From: Bacteroides sp. CAG:709
GTDB taxonomy: Bacteria > Bacteroidota > Bacteroidia > Bacteroidales > UBA932
Reading direction: 5' to 3'
Assembly (NCBI GenBank): GCA_000434935.1
Contig: FR882165.1
Coordinates: 1-48,697, forward strand
Length of the DNA stretch: 48,697 nt
Below the pieces are notes generated by a model, which worked only from the letters and a program-made list of their open reading frames with translations, searched no databases and was not told where the DNA came from. Below are positions 18,215 through 27,128 of this stretch, in pieces. A program made the position numbers and the translations under genes. The number at the start of each line of letters is the position of its first letter. Within the stretch, counting starts at the first letter, position 1.

Positions 18215-19804
18215 ATGAAATTAGGAAAAATGTTCTGTACGACGCTGCTGGCGGTGATTTGTGTGACTGCGACAGCTGCTGTAAAGATTGTGCCTGAACC
18301 TGCCGAAGTCATTGGACGTGCCGGCAAGTCTTCTATCCCGACAGAGATAACCATTGCTGCTCCGTCTGGAAGCAATTTGGCTGACACTTACATTGACCTT
18401 ACATCGAAAATTCTTGAAAGCAAAGGGATTACACTGAAAAAAGGCGGATGCTGCTCTACTGTGAAACTTAAACTTTCCAGATGGGTGAAGGCGGACGGCT
18501 CTTATGTGATCAAGGTGAGACGTCATCGCATCATCATCAAGGCTGCCGACGAAGATGCACTCTGGAGCGGTCTCCAGACATTGACACAGCTGCTCATGCA
18601 GGGCGTGGACCACAAGATGGTGATACGCGACACCCCGCGTTTCGGATATCGTGGAGCCATGCTCGACTGCGGCAGGCATTTCTTCTCTGTGGACGAAGTG
18701 AAGTCATTCATTGACATGATGGCGGTTCACAAGCTGAACAGATTCCACTGGCATCTCACCGAGGACCAGGGTTGGAGAATCGAAATCAAGAAATATCCGC
18801 GTCTTACGGAAGTCGGTTCCGTGCGCGCAGGATCATACGACACCAATTTTTCAGGGGAACAATGCGATGTTTACCACGAGGGCCCTTATGGCGGATTCTA
18901 TACCCAGGACCAGATTCGTGAAATCGTGAAATATGCACAGGACAGACATATCGTCACCGTTCCTGAGATTGAAATCCCTGGACACAGCGTGGCTGCACTC
19001 GCAAGCTATCCTTGGCTCGGCTGCACCGGCGGACCTTATGAGGTGCGTCAGCAGTGGGGCATTTCCAAGGACGTGATGTGCATCGGAAAAGAGACTACAT
19101 GGGAGTTCTGCCGCAATGTCCTCGAAGAGGTCTGCGAGTTGTTCCCTGGCGACATGATTCATATCGGCGGAGATGAAGCTCCACGTGAAAGATGGGCTGA
19201 ATGTCCGGATTGTCAGGCACTTATGAAGAAGGAAGGCATGACGTCCGAGGCTCAGTTGCAGAGCTACATCACTTCCAAGGTCGAGGAATTCCTGGCGACT
19301 AAGGGCAAGCATATCATCGGCTGGGACGAAGTGCTCGAAGGCGGTGTTTCCAAGAGCTGCGTCGTGATGTCCTGGGCAAAGGGAAGCGAAGGCGGACAGA
19401 AGGCTGCCGCGCTCGGCAATGATGTGATAATGACCGACAAATATCATTGCTATTTCGACTGCTACCAGACGGAATCCCGTGAGGGTGAACTCTTCGCCCA
19501 CAGGAGAAGCGTTCCTCTGGAGAAAGTATGGAGCTACAATCCTGTCGGCGGCATGGACGAGAATGCTGCATCTCATGTGCTTGGTGTTCAATGCAATACA
19601 TGGACGGAGCATCTTTCTGCAATCGAAAGGGTGTACTTCATGAACCTTCCACGAATGGCTGCACTTGCCGAAGTGGCCTGGTCCAAGCCTGAGACCCTCT
19701 CCGGTTACCAGGATTTTCTCCAGCGCATGATTGCCGCTTACTTGCCTATCTATCAGGCCGCCGGCTGGAACTATGCTGAGTTTTATAAGCAGGATATAAA
19801 GTAG
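18215..19804 (+). CDS. GH20 beta-N-acetylhexosaminidase
   Basis: A 529-residue exported enzyme (signal peptide about 1-22). It has a GH20b-like N-terminal domain (about 23-140) followed by the GH20 barrel, starting RFGYRGAMLDCGRHFF and NRFHWHLTEDQGWRIEIKKYP. The catalytic Asp-Glu pair is D320-E321 in HIGGDEAPRERW, and the late Trp-containing motif NTWTEHL is present. It removes terminal beta-GlcNAc or beta-GalNAc by substrate-assisted catalysis. It lies 15 bases after the GH89-GH3 gene, and the pair can take off both alpha- and beta-linked HexNAc. The Cys in LDCGRHFF and the internal CC near residue 80 are unremarkable for the family. The stop is TAG. Confidence 0.95.
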   Translation: MKLGKMFCTTLLAVICVTATAAVKIVPEPAEVIGRAGKSSIPTEITIAAPSGSNLADTYIDLTSKILESKGITLKKGGCCSTVKLKLSRWVKADGSYVIKVRRHRIIIKAADEDALWSGLQTLTQLLMQGVDHKMVIRDTPRFGYRGAMLDCGRHFFSVDEVKSFIDMMAVHKLNRFHWHLTEDQGWRIEIKKYPRLTEVGSVRAGSYDTNFSGEQCDVYHEGPYGGFYTQDQIREIVKYAQDRHIVTVPEIEIPGHSVAALASYPWLGCTGGPYEVRQQWGISKDVMCIGKETTWEFCRNVLEEVCELFPGDMIHIGGDEAPRERWAECPDCQALMKKEGMTSEAQLQSYITSKVEEFLATKGKHIIGWDEVLEGGVSKSCVVMSWAKGSEGGQKAAALGNDVIMTDKYHCYFDCYQTESREGELFAHRRSVPLEKVWSYNPVGGMDENAASHVLGVQCNTWTEHLSAIERVYFMNLPRMAALAEVAWSKPETLSGYQDFLQRMIAAYLPIYQAAGWNYAEFYKQDIK

Positions 19805-19810
19805 TTCGTA

Positions 19811-20662
19811 ATGACTATGGAAACTGTAAAATTGAACAACGGTGTGCTTATGCCGGTTCTGGGACTCGGTACTTTCGAGGTGACGGAACCGGCTGAGTGT
19901 ATCGACAGTGTGAAAGATGCCCTGGAACTGGGCTACAGGATGGTCGATACGGCGCAACTATATAACAATGAGGAATTTGTCGGAGAGGGGATAGCTGAAT
20001 CCGGTGTGCCGCGTGAGGATGTGTTCATCACTACCAAGGTAATGAACTGCAATTTCTCCTGCGCCAGGGCTTCGCTTATGGAATCCATGAAGAAACTCCG
20101 CACGGACTACCTCGACCTGGTGCTTCTGCATTGGCCTTATGGCGATGTATATGCAGCATGGCGTGACCTTGAGGCGATGTATGAAGAGGGACTCATCCGC
20201 GCGATAGGAGTCTCGAACTTCAACACCGACAGGCTCATTGACCTGATCTGTTACAACAAGGTCGTTCCTGCCGTCAATCAGGTGGAAACCAACATCTTGG
20301 CGCAGCAGTTGGAGGCGCACGACTGGATGGTCCGTCTTGGCGTGCAGCATGAAGGCTACATGCCTTTCGCACGTGGCCGTTACGACTCGGTCTTCGAGGA
20401 CCCGATTTTGGTCGCAATCGCGCAGAAATATGGCAAGACTACACGTCAGGTGGCATTGCGCTATCAGGTTCAGTGCGGCGTGATAGTTATACCGAAAAGC
20501 GTCCACCTGGAAAGGATCCGGGCGAACGCTGATATCTTTGATTTCGAATTGACTGGTGAGGAAATGACGGCGATCCGTTCCATGGACCGCAATGCTCCCA
20601 CCACCGGTGTCCCTGAACTTCCTGAACGTGTCATGAAAGTCACGGGCTTCAAGCTTCCTTAG
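19811..20662 (+). CDS. Aldo/keto reductase
   Basis: A cytoplasmic NAD(P)H-dependent oxidoreductase of 283 residues. The catalytic tetrad is visible: D46 and Y51 in MVDTAQLY, K76 in ITTKV and H107 in LLHWP. The coenzyme-binding end IPKSVHLERIRANADIFDFELT is also present. A second in-frame ATG two codons later is an equally possible start. It follows GH20 by 6 bases and closes the PUL operon. Aldo/keto reductases are uncommon at the end of a PUL; it may reduce a sugar or keto product inside the cell. Its substrate cannot be inferred from the sequence. Its TAG stop overlaps the convergent MFS stop (shared TTAG). Confidence 0.9.
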   Translation: MTMETVKLNNGVLMPVLGLGTFEVTEPAECIDSVKDALELGYRMVDTAQLYNNEEFVGEGIAESGVPREDVFITTKVMNCNFSCARASLMESMKKLRTDYLDLVLLHWPYGDVYAAWRDLEAMYEEGLIRAIGVSNFNTDRLIDLICYNKVVPAVNQVETNILAQQLEAHDWMVRLGVQHEGYMPFARGRYDSVFEDPILVAIAQKYGKTTRQVALRYQVQCGVIVIPKSVHLERIRANADIFDFELTGEEMTAIRSMDRNAPTTGVPELPERVMKVTGFKLP

Positions 20663-21999
20663 TTTTCCTTCGCGGAAAGTCTGTCGAAGATTACAGACAC
20701 GGCAATCGCCAACATGCTGAGTGTTATGAAGATAAACTCGGCATGGAGTGCCGCGCTTTGCTCCTGCACCACGTTGCCCGGCATTGTCACTTCATTTCTG
20801 AAGATGAAGCCCACGGCTATCGGAACCAGAAGCATACCCATGTTCTGAATCCAATATATGAGCGAATATGCAGTTCCGAGGTTCTTTTCCGGGACAATCC
20901 TCGGGATGGCAGGCCAGAGAGCCGCAGGCACCAGGGAATAACCGACGCCCAGCATTGCGATAGCCACATAGCCGAAGGCTGAGACCCCTTGTGGCGCGAA
21001 TGCGATCATGACGTGCGCTAGCAGTACCAATACCGAACCGGCAATCATCCATTTCGTGCCTTTTCCGACCTTGTCGACCATGAAACCGAAAAGCGGCGCG
21101 AAAATCACGGTGAAGAACGGAATCATTGACACCATAAGACTCGCGGTCTCGACCGGGATGCCGAATCTGGGTATCAGGATGGAAGTTGCGAATTTCTTGA
21201 ACGAGATGATGCTGCAATAGAAGAAGACGCAGAGCAGTGCGGACAGGATAAAGTACTTGTTGCCAAGCACTCTGAAGATGTCGGAAAACTTGAATTTGTC
21301 CTCTTCCGTGATCTCTTTCTTGTCTGTGGAACCAGTTACGGCGTCGAACTTGGCGTCCATTGCCACGAAAATCCCCCACAGGATGGTGCCCGCGAGCAGA
21401 AGCAGAAATCCGGCAAATGCAGGACGCGCGGTCTCCATGAGCGTGTAGAAACTTCCGGCAGGTTTGGCGGAAACCAGGATAGGGGAGAGCAGCAGTGCCA
21501 ATGCCGTACCGAGACGCGCGATCGCCAGCTGCAATCCCATTGCCAATGCCATGTTCTTGCCTTTGAACCACTTGGCGATGGAACGGGTCACGGCGACGCC
21601 GGCGATTTCACTTCCGAGACCGAAAATCATACAGCCGGCGTATGCCAATGCGAGTGAAGATTTCGGTGACATTCCGGAGGTTATGGCAATGGTGACGATG
21701 CCGGCTCCCGCAGCCATCAGACCGACGAAAATCGAACCGGTGACCCTGACGCCCCATTTGTCGAGCAGCATGCCGCAGACGATCAGTCCGCCCCATACGC
21801 AGAGAAACGAATAGCCGCCTGCATAGAATCCGTAATCGGCTGAATTCCATCCGAGTTCCAGCAATTCCGGGTTATGGAAAAGCTGGGACAGGGATGAAAA
21901 CATGTCGTCGAAAAAATAAGACCCGAACATCGGGACCACGAGGCTGGCCAATGCCAGCCAGCGGGACACGTTCCGGATCTTACAAGTATCTGAAGTCAT
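20659..21999 (-). CDS. MFS transporter (copy 1 of a tandem pair)
   Basis: A 446-residue major facilitator superfamily protein with about 12 predicted membrane helices and an inter-domain loop rich in charged residues (DAKFDAVTGSTDKKEITEEDKFK). The signature SIAKWFKGKNMALAMGL is shared with the neighbouring copy. A cytoplasmic-loop motif (FGFMVDKVGKGTKW) lies in the C-half. It begins 6 bases after the other MFS gene, so the two form one - strand operon. It converges on the PUL with overlapping stop codons. Being next to the PUL suggests uptake of released sugars, but no substrate-determining motif is recognised, so the specificity is unknown. Confidence 0.88.
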   Translation of the reverse strand: MTSDTCKIRNVSRWLALASLVVPMFGSYFFDDMFSSLSQLFHNPELLELGWNSADYGFYAGGYSFLCVWGGLIVCGMLLDKWGVRVTGSIFVGLMAAGAGIVTIAITSGMSPKSSLALAYAGCMIFGLGSEIAGVAVTRSIAKWFKGKNMALAMGLQLAIARLGTALALLLSPILVSAKPAGSFYTLMETARPAFAGFLLLLAGTILWGIFVAMDAKFDAVTGSTDKKEITEEDKFKFSDIFRVLGNKYFILSALLCVFFYCSIISFKKFATSILIPRFGIPVETASLMVSMIPFFTVIFAPLFGFMVDKVGKGTKWMIAGSVLVLLAHVMIAFAPQGVSAFGYVAIAMLGVGYSLVPAALWPAIPRIVPEKNLGTAYSLIYWIQNMGMLLVPIAVGFIFRNEVTMPGNVVQEQSAALHAEFIFITLSMLAIAVSVIFDRLSAKEN

Positions 22000-22005
22000 T
22001 GGCTC

Positions 22006-23373
22006 CTACTCTTTTACGTTAGGAAGTTCGAGACCGTAGCCTTTCTTCTTGTCCTCAATCTTGAGCAGGAATGTCAGCAGGAATGCGAGCACGCCGAAGC
22101 TTGAGAAGATAAGCATCGGTACGAAATATCCGCCGGTAGCCTCAAGTGTGGCGCCGATGATGAGCGGAACAAGGCAGAGGCCGATGTTCTGTACCCAGAA
22201 GATGAGGCAGTAAGCGGAACCGAGAATCTTCTCGTCAATGATTTTCGGTACTGACGGCCACAGGGCTGCCGGTACGAGTGAGAATGAAACTCCCAATGTT
22301 ACAATGAGTATGAGGGCGAGTGTCTTGCTAGGGAATGCAGGCAGGACGCATGCGAAACCGAGGTGGCAGACAATCATGATGATCGCTCCGAGCATAAGCA
22401 TTGAAGCGCCCTTGCCCTTGAAATCGAGGAATGCTCCGAGGAACGGAGTGAGAACCATCGCGAGGATAGGGAAGCAGCTGAACAGTCTGGAAGCGGCTTC
22501 CGCGCTGATGTCCAATGTCTCTTCGAGATAGTTAGGGGCATAGCGCTGGAACGGGAAGATGGCGCTGTAGTAAAGCACGCAAAGCAGAGCCACGATCCAG
22601 AACATCTTGCTGCTGAAGATTTTGCCGAGGTCGCTGATATGGAATTCGTCCTCAGGGTCTTTCTCAGTGGTCATGAGGCCTGCTTCAACGAGCTGTGAGT
22701 CGAACTTCCTGTCCATGAACGTGAAGATGAGGAAGAAAAGGAGACCGATGATGAGAAGTGCGGTGCAGAATGCCACAGGAGCTACAACGGAGTTGTCGAA
22801 CTTGGCGGCGATCATCGGCGAGGTCCACATGACGGCGAATACGCCGAGACGTGCGATAGCCATTTCCAATCCCATTGCGAGAGCCATCTCCTTGCCTTTG
22901 AACCACTTGGCGATAGCCTTGGAAACGGTGGTGCCGGCCATTTCACAGCCGCAGCCGAAAATCATGAAACCGAGGCTGGCCATCTTGGCGCTTCCCGGCA
23001 ATGCTACCCACCAGCTGTTCAGCCATGCGCAGAATTCGGTCGCCTGGAACCAGTCGCTGATACCTATATATTTGATGAATGCGCCGATTACCATCAATGA
23101 CGCTGAAAGGAGACCGGTGAAGCGTACGCCCATCTTGTCCAGGATGATACCTGCGAAAATCAGGAAGAAGCAGAACACGTTCAGGAAGTACTCTGAAGCT
23201 GCATAGGTTCCGAAAACTGTGCTGTTCCAACCTCTGGAACTCTCGATCAATGATTTGAGAGGGGACATCACATCCACGAACATGTAGCCGAAGAACATCA
23301 TCAGTGCAATCAGCACCAAGACTGACCAGCGGGCTACCGGGCTGTCATTCATTAGTTTTTGAGCTTTTGTCAT
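22006..23373 (-). CDS. MFS transporter (copy 2 of a tandem pair)
   Basis: A 455-residue MFS protein with about 12 membrane helices. It is clearly paralogous to the next gene: both have AIAKWFKGKxMALAMGL followed by AIARLG and SP, the same loop position, and the same QNxGxxLVP-like helix. The ATG at 23373 (MTKAQKLMNDSP) is preferred; an upstream in-frame start at 23430 would add a non-conserved polar stretch. It is the first gene of the two-gene operon, divergent from dxs. Substrate unknown. The C-terminus is short and charged (KIEDKKKGYGLELPNVKE). Confidence 0.88.
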   Translation of the reverse strand: MTKAQKLMNDSPVARWSVLVLIALMMFFGYMFVDVMSPLKSLIESSRGWNSTVFGTYAASEYFLNVFCFFLIFAGIILDKMGVRFTGLLSASLMVIGAFIKYIGISDWFQATEFCAWLNSWWVALPGSAKMASLGFMIFGCGCEMAGTTVSKAIAKWFKGKEMALAMGLEMAIARLGVFAVMWTSPMIAAKFDNSVVAPVAFCTALLIIGLLFFLIFTFMDRKFDSQLVEAGLMTTEKDPEDEFHISDLGKIFSSKMFWIVALLCVLYYSAIFPFQRYAPNYLEETLDISAEAASRLFSCFPILAMVLTPFLGAFLDFKGKGASMLMLGAIIMIVCHLGFACVLPAFPSKTLALILIVTLGVSFSLVPAALWPSVPKIIDEKILGSAYCLIFWVQNIGLCLVPLIIGATLEATGGYFVPMLIFSSFGVLAFLLTFLLKIEDKKKGYGLELPNVKE

Positions 23374-23434
23374 CTTATATAAATGTTTTGTTTTTCTCAG
23401 GATATATGTCGCTGGAGTGCGATAAATCATTGCA

Positions 23435-23449
23435 ATTTATTCAATAAAT
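23435..23449. repeat. 15-base perfect palindrome in the divergent MFS/dxs promoter region
   Basis: ATTTATT-C-AATAAAT is an exact odd palindrome, 62 bases upstream of the MFS start. It is flanked by another GATAAAT copy (23421-23427). It could be a regulator binding site or chance in an AT-rich gap. Confidence 0.3.
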
Positions 23450-23523
23450 CATAAACGTCAAAATGAAATGGCGCAAAATATCGGGAATTATTAGTAACTT
23501 GCAACAAAACTACGTGTTCTTCT

Positions 23524-25389
23524 ATGTTGGAAAAGATAAACGGTCCTGAGGATTTGCGTGCGCTGGACGAGGCTTCCCTGAAGCAGTTGTGTGCGGAAAT
23601 CAGGCAATATATAATAGAGTGTTGCGCGGTCAATCCCGGTCACCTCGGCTCCAGTCTAGGTGCCGTGGAACTCATTGTGGGACTGCATTATGTGTACAAT
23701 ACTCCACAGGACAAGATCGTGTACGATGTAGGACATCAGGCTTATGCGCACAAGATTCTCACGGGGCGCCGGGAGGCATTTCTCCGTAACAGGATGAAGG
23801 ATGGCCTGAGCGGATTCCCGAAACGTGACGAAAGTATCTATGACGCTTTCGGTGCAGGTCACTCATCTACTTCAATATCAGCAGCTTTGGGGCTTTCCTG
23901 CGCAGCCGCGATGCAGGGCATTGACGAAAAAGTCGTCGCTCTCATCGGCGACGGTGCATTGACCGGAGGTCTGGCCCTTGAGGGTTTGAACAATGCCGGC
24001 GCAAGCCATAGCGACCTCCTCATCATCCTCAATGACAACAATTGTTCGATTGACAAGAATATCGGCGGATTGCATGATTACCTGCTGAAACTGACGACGG
24101 ATCCTACCTATAACAAGCTGAAGGACAAGATTTGGGACAAGATGGGTGACGGCTGGCTTCGCGGGAAGATGCAGAATCTGGTGCGTTCCACGAAGTCTTC
24201 GCTTGTGGACGGTTTCGGAGGTGCTCTTTTCGAATCTCTCGGGTTCCGTTATTTCGGACCGATTGACGGAAATGACATTGATGCCGTGCTGAATGCGCTG
24301 AAGCGTCTGAGAAACATCAAGGGGCCCCGCATCCTTCATGCCATTACCACGAAAGGCAAGGGCTATGGGCCTGCGGAACAGAATCCTACGGTATGGCATG
24401 CACCGGGCAAGTTCAATCCTGCCACGGGAGAGCGCATTGCCGGCAACCGCCGTGCGGACAGGTATCAGGATGTGTTCGGCAATGTCCTTCTGGATCTCGC
24501 GCGCAAGGACAAGCGCGTGGTCGGGATTACTCCGGCGATGGCGACCGGCTGCGGCATGAATATCCTGGCTGATGAACTTCCGGGGCAATTCTTCGATGTC
24601 GGCATCGAGGAGGAGCACGCCGTGACATTCTCTGCCGGACTTGCTGCCGGCGGAATGCGTCCGTTCTGCAACATCTATTCGTCATTCTCCCAGAGGGCTT
24701 ATGATGAAATCATACATGACGTGGCATTGCAGAATCTTCCGGTAGTGCTGTGCTTCGACAGGGCCGGCCTGGTAGGTGAGGACGGTGCGACGCATCACGG
24801 GTGCTATGACATGGCTGCCTACAGGTCCATACCGGGGGCGGTCGTTTCAGCTCCTCGTAATGAGATTGAATTGAAGAACCTCATGTATACGGCTTTGCAT
24901 TACGACGGTGGTCCTTTTATAATAAGGTATCCTCGCGGTTGCGGTGAAGGCGTGGAATGGAAAGAGGCGCAATATGAAGAATTGCCGGTAGGGAAGGGCG
25001 AGAAACTTATGGACGGCGAAGGCCTGGCCATCATTGCCGCCGGGCCTGAAGCTTGCAGGGCAATGGAAGCGGCGGAGATTATCCGCGAACGTACGGGGCA
25101 TGCTCCTGCCATATATAATATAAGGTATATCAAGCCGCTTGACACGCAGATTTTGGAGGAGGCGGCGTCGAAGGGCCGCATTCTTACAGTGGAAGAGGGC
25201 TGCGTGAAGGGAGGACTGTTCGGTGCGGTGACGGAGTATATGGCTGAGCACTCGCATGTTATACCGGTCGGCGGTATCGGAATCCCGGATGTGTATGTGG
25301 CGCAGGACAGACAGGATTCGCAGAGACATGACTGCGGACTGGATGCGGAGGGAATAGCGGAGAAAGCAGTCCGGATGATGGAAATGTAA
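23524..25389 (+). CDS. dxs: 1-deoxy-D-xylulose-5-phosphate synthase
   Basis: The first enzyme of the MEP isoprenoid pathway: it joins pyruvate and glyceraldehyde-3-phosphate using thiamine diphosphate. The 621 residues show the family order: N-terminal ThDP domain with NPGHLGSSLG (37-46), YDVGHQAYAHKILTGR (67-82), GDGALTGGLALEGLNNAG (142-159) and NDNN (170-173). The pyrimidine-binding domain has VGIEEEHAVTFSAGLA, followed by CFDRAGLVGEDGATHHG, and there is a C-terminal transketolase-like domain. Length is normal. It is a single gene between a divergent MFS operon and the tRNA cluster. Cytoplasmic. Confidence 0.97.
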   Translation: MLEKINGPEDLRALDEASLKQLCAEIRQYIIECCAVNPGHLGSSLGAVELIVGLHYVYNTPQDKIVYDVGHQAYAHKILTGRREAFLRNRMKDGLSGFPKRDESIYDAFGAGHSSTSISAALGLSCAAAMQGIDEKVVALIGDGALTGGLALEGLNNAGASHSDLLIILNDNNCSIDKNIGGLHDYLLKLTTDPTYNKLKDKIWDKMGDGWLRGKMQNLVRSTKSSLVDGFGGALFESLGFRYFGPIDGNDIDAVLNALKRLRNIKGPRILHAITTKGKGYGPAEQNPTVWHAPGKFNPATGERIAGNRRADRYQDVFGNVLLDLARKDKRVVGITPAMATGCGMNILADELPGQFFDVGIEEEHAVTFSAGLAAGGMRPFCNIYSSFSQRAYDEIIHDVALQNLPVVLCFDRAGLVGEDGATHHGCYDMAAYRSIPGAVVSAPRNEIELKNLMYTALHYDGGPFIIRYPRGCGEGVEWKEAQYEELPVGKGEKLMDGEGLAIIAAGPEACRAMEAAEIIRERTGHAPAIYNIRYIKPLDTQILEEAASKGRILTVEEGCVKGGLFGAVTEYMAEHSHVIPVGGIGIPDVYVAQDRQDSQRHDCGLDAEGIAEKAVRMMEM

Positions 25390-25417
25390 GATTTTTCGAT
25401 AAATTTTTTCGAAAATA

Positions 25418-25448
25418 TTTGCAGAATCAGATTTAATGCCTATCTTTG
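25418..25448 (+). promoter_or_regulatory. Bacteroidetes-type promoter of the tRNA-tuf cluster
   Basis: TTTG (25418-25421), a 19-base spacer and TATCTTTG (25441-25448) match the Bacteroidetes -33/-7 consensus exactly. Transcription should start about 6 bases after the -7 box, some 27 bases before the first tRNA. This is the best-formed promoter in the window. Confidence 0.75.
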
Positions 25449-25480
25449 CAATCCCTTACGAAACGTAAGACAAAAATACT

Positions 25481-25554
25481 GCCGATATAGCTCAGTTGGC
25501 CAGAGCACGTGATTTGTAATCTCGGGGTCGTGGGTTCAAATCCCTCTATCGGCT
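25481..25554 (+). tRNA. tRNA-Thr (anticodon TGT)
   Basis: A 74-base cloverleaf. Acceptor GCCGATA pairs with TATCGGC, the D-arm is GCTC...GAGC, and the anticodon loop TTTGTAA carries TGT. GGTTCAAATCC forms the T-loop. The anticodon stem has one T-T mismatch. No CCA is encoded. Confidence 0.95.
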
Positions 25555-25588
25555 CAAGTTCCGGAAACGGCTTATCCGGTGAAATATT

Positions 25589-25671
25589 GGGAGAATACCA
25601 GAGTGGCCAAATGGGGCAGACTGTAAATCTGCTGACTTATGTCTTCGGTGGTTCGAATCCATCTTCTCCCA
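25589..25671 (+). tRNA. tRNA-Tyr (anticodon GTA)
   Basis: An 83-base class II tRNA with acceptor GGGAGAA/TTCTCCC, anticodon stem GCAGA/TCTGC with loop CTGTAAA (GTA), a long variable arm and T-loop GGTTCGAATCC. CCA is not encoded. Confidence 0.96.
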
Positions 25672-25678
25672 CTCACTT

Positions 25679-25751
25679 GCGGAAGTAGCTCAGTTGGTAG
25701 AGCATCAGCCTTCCAAGCTGAGGGTCGCGAGTTCGAACCTCGTTTTCCGCT
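25679..25751 (+). tRNA. tRNA-Gly (anticodon TCC)
   Basis: A 73-base cloverleaf with acceptor GCGGAAG/TTTCCGC (one G-T pair), D-arm GCTC/GAGC, anticodon stem TCAGC/GCTGA with loop CTTCCAA (TCC), and T-arm GAGTTCGAACCTC. Confidence 0.96.
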
Positions 25752-25769
25752 CCAAATTTTATTAAGATT

Positions 25770-25841
<72 letters not shown>

Positions 25842-25842
25842 C

Positions 25843-25850
25843 TACATTTG
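25843..25850 (+). promoter_or_regulatory. Possible tuf-specific -7 element
   Basis: TACATTTG matches TAnnTTTG and begins 2 bases after the last tRNA, 38 bases before the tuf ATG. No -33 TTTG is found at the right distance inside the tRNA, so it may be a weak internal promoter or chance. Confidence 0.3.
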
Positions 25851-25887
25851 TTTATTCACAGCAATAACATATTAAAAACATAATATT

Positions 25888-27081
25888 ATGGCAAAAGAAA
25901 CATTCGTAAGAACCAAGCCGCATGTCAACATCGGTACAATTGGCCACGTTGACCACGGTAAGACTACCTTGACAGCTGCCATCTCTAAGGTACTTGTCGA
26001 GAAAGGTTTCACAAACTCTGGCGAGGTTAGATCTTTCGATCAGATTGATAACGCTCCAGAAGAGAAAGAGCGTGGTATTACCATCAACTCTTCACACATT
26101 GAGTATGAGACAGCTACCCGTCACTACGCACACGTAGACTGCCCGGGCCACGCTGACTATGTAAAGAACATGGTTACTGGTGCTGCACAGATGGACGGCG
26201 CGATCCTCGTAGTTGCAGCTACTGATGGTCCTATGCCTCAGACACGTGAGCACATCCTTCTCGCTCGTCAGGTGAACGTTCCTAAGATTGTTGTTTTCAT
26301 GAACAAGGTTGACCTTGTTGACGATCCTGAGATGCTCGACCTCGTTGAGATGGAAATCAGAGACCTCCTCAAATTCTACGGATTTGATGATGAGTGCCCT
26401 ATCATCCGCGGTTCTGCCCTTGGTGCCCTTAACGGAGAGCCAAAGTGGGAAGATAAGGTCATGGAGCTCATGGATGCTGTAGATTCATACATTCCTATTC
26501 CGGTTCGTGAGAACGAGAAACCATTCCTTATGCCTATCGAGGACATCTTCTCTATCACAGGTCGTGGTACTGTAGTTACAGGCCGTATCGAGACTGGTAC
26601 TATCCACGTCAACGATCCTGTTGAGCTCGTAGGTTTCGGTGATGCTCCTAGGTCTACAACCGTTACAGGTGTCGAGATGTTCCGCAAGCTCCTCGATCAG
26701 GGAGAGGCTGGAGACAACGTTGGTCTTCTTCTCCGTGGTATCGACAAGAAAGATGTCAAGAGAGGTGAGGTTGTTGCTAAGCCAGGTTCAATCACTCCGC
26801 ACACTGACTTCAAGGCTCAGATCTACGTCCTCAAGAAAGAGGAAGGTGGCCGTCACACTCCATTCCACAACCACTATCGTCCGCAGTTCTTCATCCGTAC
26901 ACTTGATGTTACCGGTGAGATCACTCTTCCAGAGGGAACTGAGATGGTTATGCCAGGCGATAACGTTGAGATTACTGTTAAACTCATCACTCCAGTTGCT
27001 CTTAACGAAGGTCTTCGTTTCGCAATCCGTGAGGGTGGCCGTACAGTAGGTGCTGGTCAGGTTACTAAGATTATCGACTAA
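25888..27081 (+). CDS. tuf: Elongation factor Tu
   Basis: Translation GTPase that brings aminoacyl-tRNA to the ribosome. The 397 residues show the G1 motif GHVDHGKT (19-26), RGITI of switch I, DCPGHADY (G3), NKVD (G4) and the domain 2/3 motifs (GRGTVVTGRIETG, RPQFFIRTLDVTG). It lies behind four tRNA genes and before tRNA-Trp and secE, as tufB does in many bacteria. A strong hairpin with a T-run ends 45 bases after the stop codon. Confidence 0.99.
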   Translation: MAKETFVRTKPHVNIGTIGHVDHGKTTLTAAISKVLVEKGFTNSGEVRSFDQIDNAPEEKERGITINSSHIEYETATRHYAHVDCPGHADYVKNMVTGAAQMDGAILVVAATDGPMPQTREHILLARQVNVPKIVVFMNKVDLVDDPEMLDLVEMEIRDLLKFYGFDDECPIIRGSALGALNGEPKWEDKVMELMDAVDSYIPIPVRENEKPFLMPIEDIFSITGRGTVVTGRIETGTIHVNDPVELVGFGDAPRSTTVTGVEMFRKLLDQGEAGDNVGLLLRGIDKKDVKRGEVVAKPGSITPHTDFKAQIYVLKKEEGGRHTPFHNHYRPQFFIRTLDVTGEITLPEGTEMVMPGDNVEITVKLITPVALNEGLRFAIREGGRTVGAGQVTKIID

Positions 27082-27103
27082 TTTTAGTACGACATAAATT
27101 CAG

Positions 27104-27126
27104 GTGCCGGTTCATCCGGCACTTTT
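27104..27126 (+). terminator. Intrinsic terminator or attenuator after tuf
   Basis: A perfect 7-bp stem GTGCCGG/CCGGCAC with loop TTCAT is followed directly by TTTT. It ends 2 bases before tRNA-Trp, so it must limit read-through from tuf into the tRNA-Trp-secE part of the cluster. Confidence 0.75.
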
Positions 27127-27128
27127 AC

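Noticed and set aside
18851..19957. Long open frame on the - strand opposite GH20 (368 codons)
   Set aside because: It mirrors a well-conserved glycosidase gene and its translation has no recognisable features; such shadows are common in GC-balanced coding DNA.
25390..25417. AT-rich TTTTCGA...TCGAAAA pair after dxs as a terminator
   Set aside because: The stem is weak and almost all A/T, and it runs into the promoter of the tRNA cluster; termination cannot be supported.
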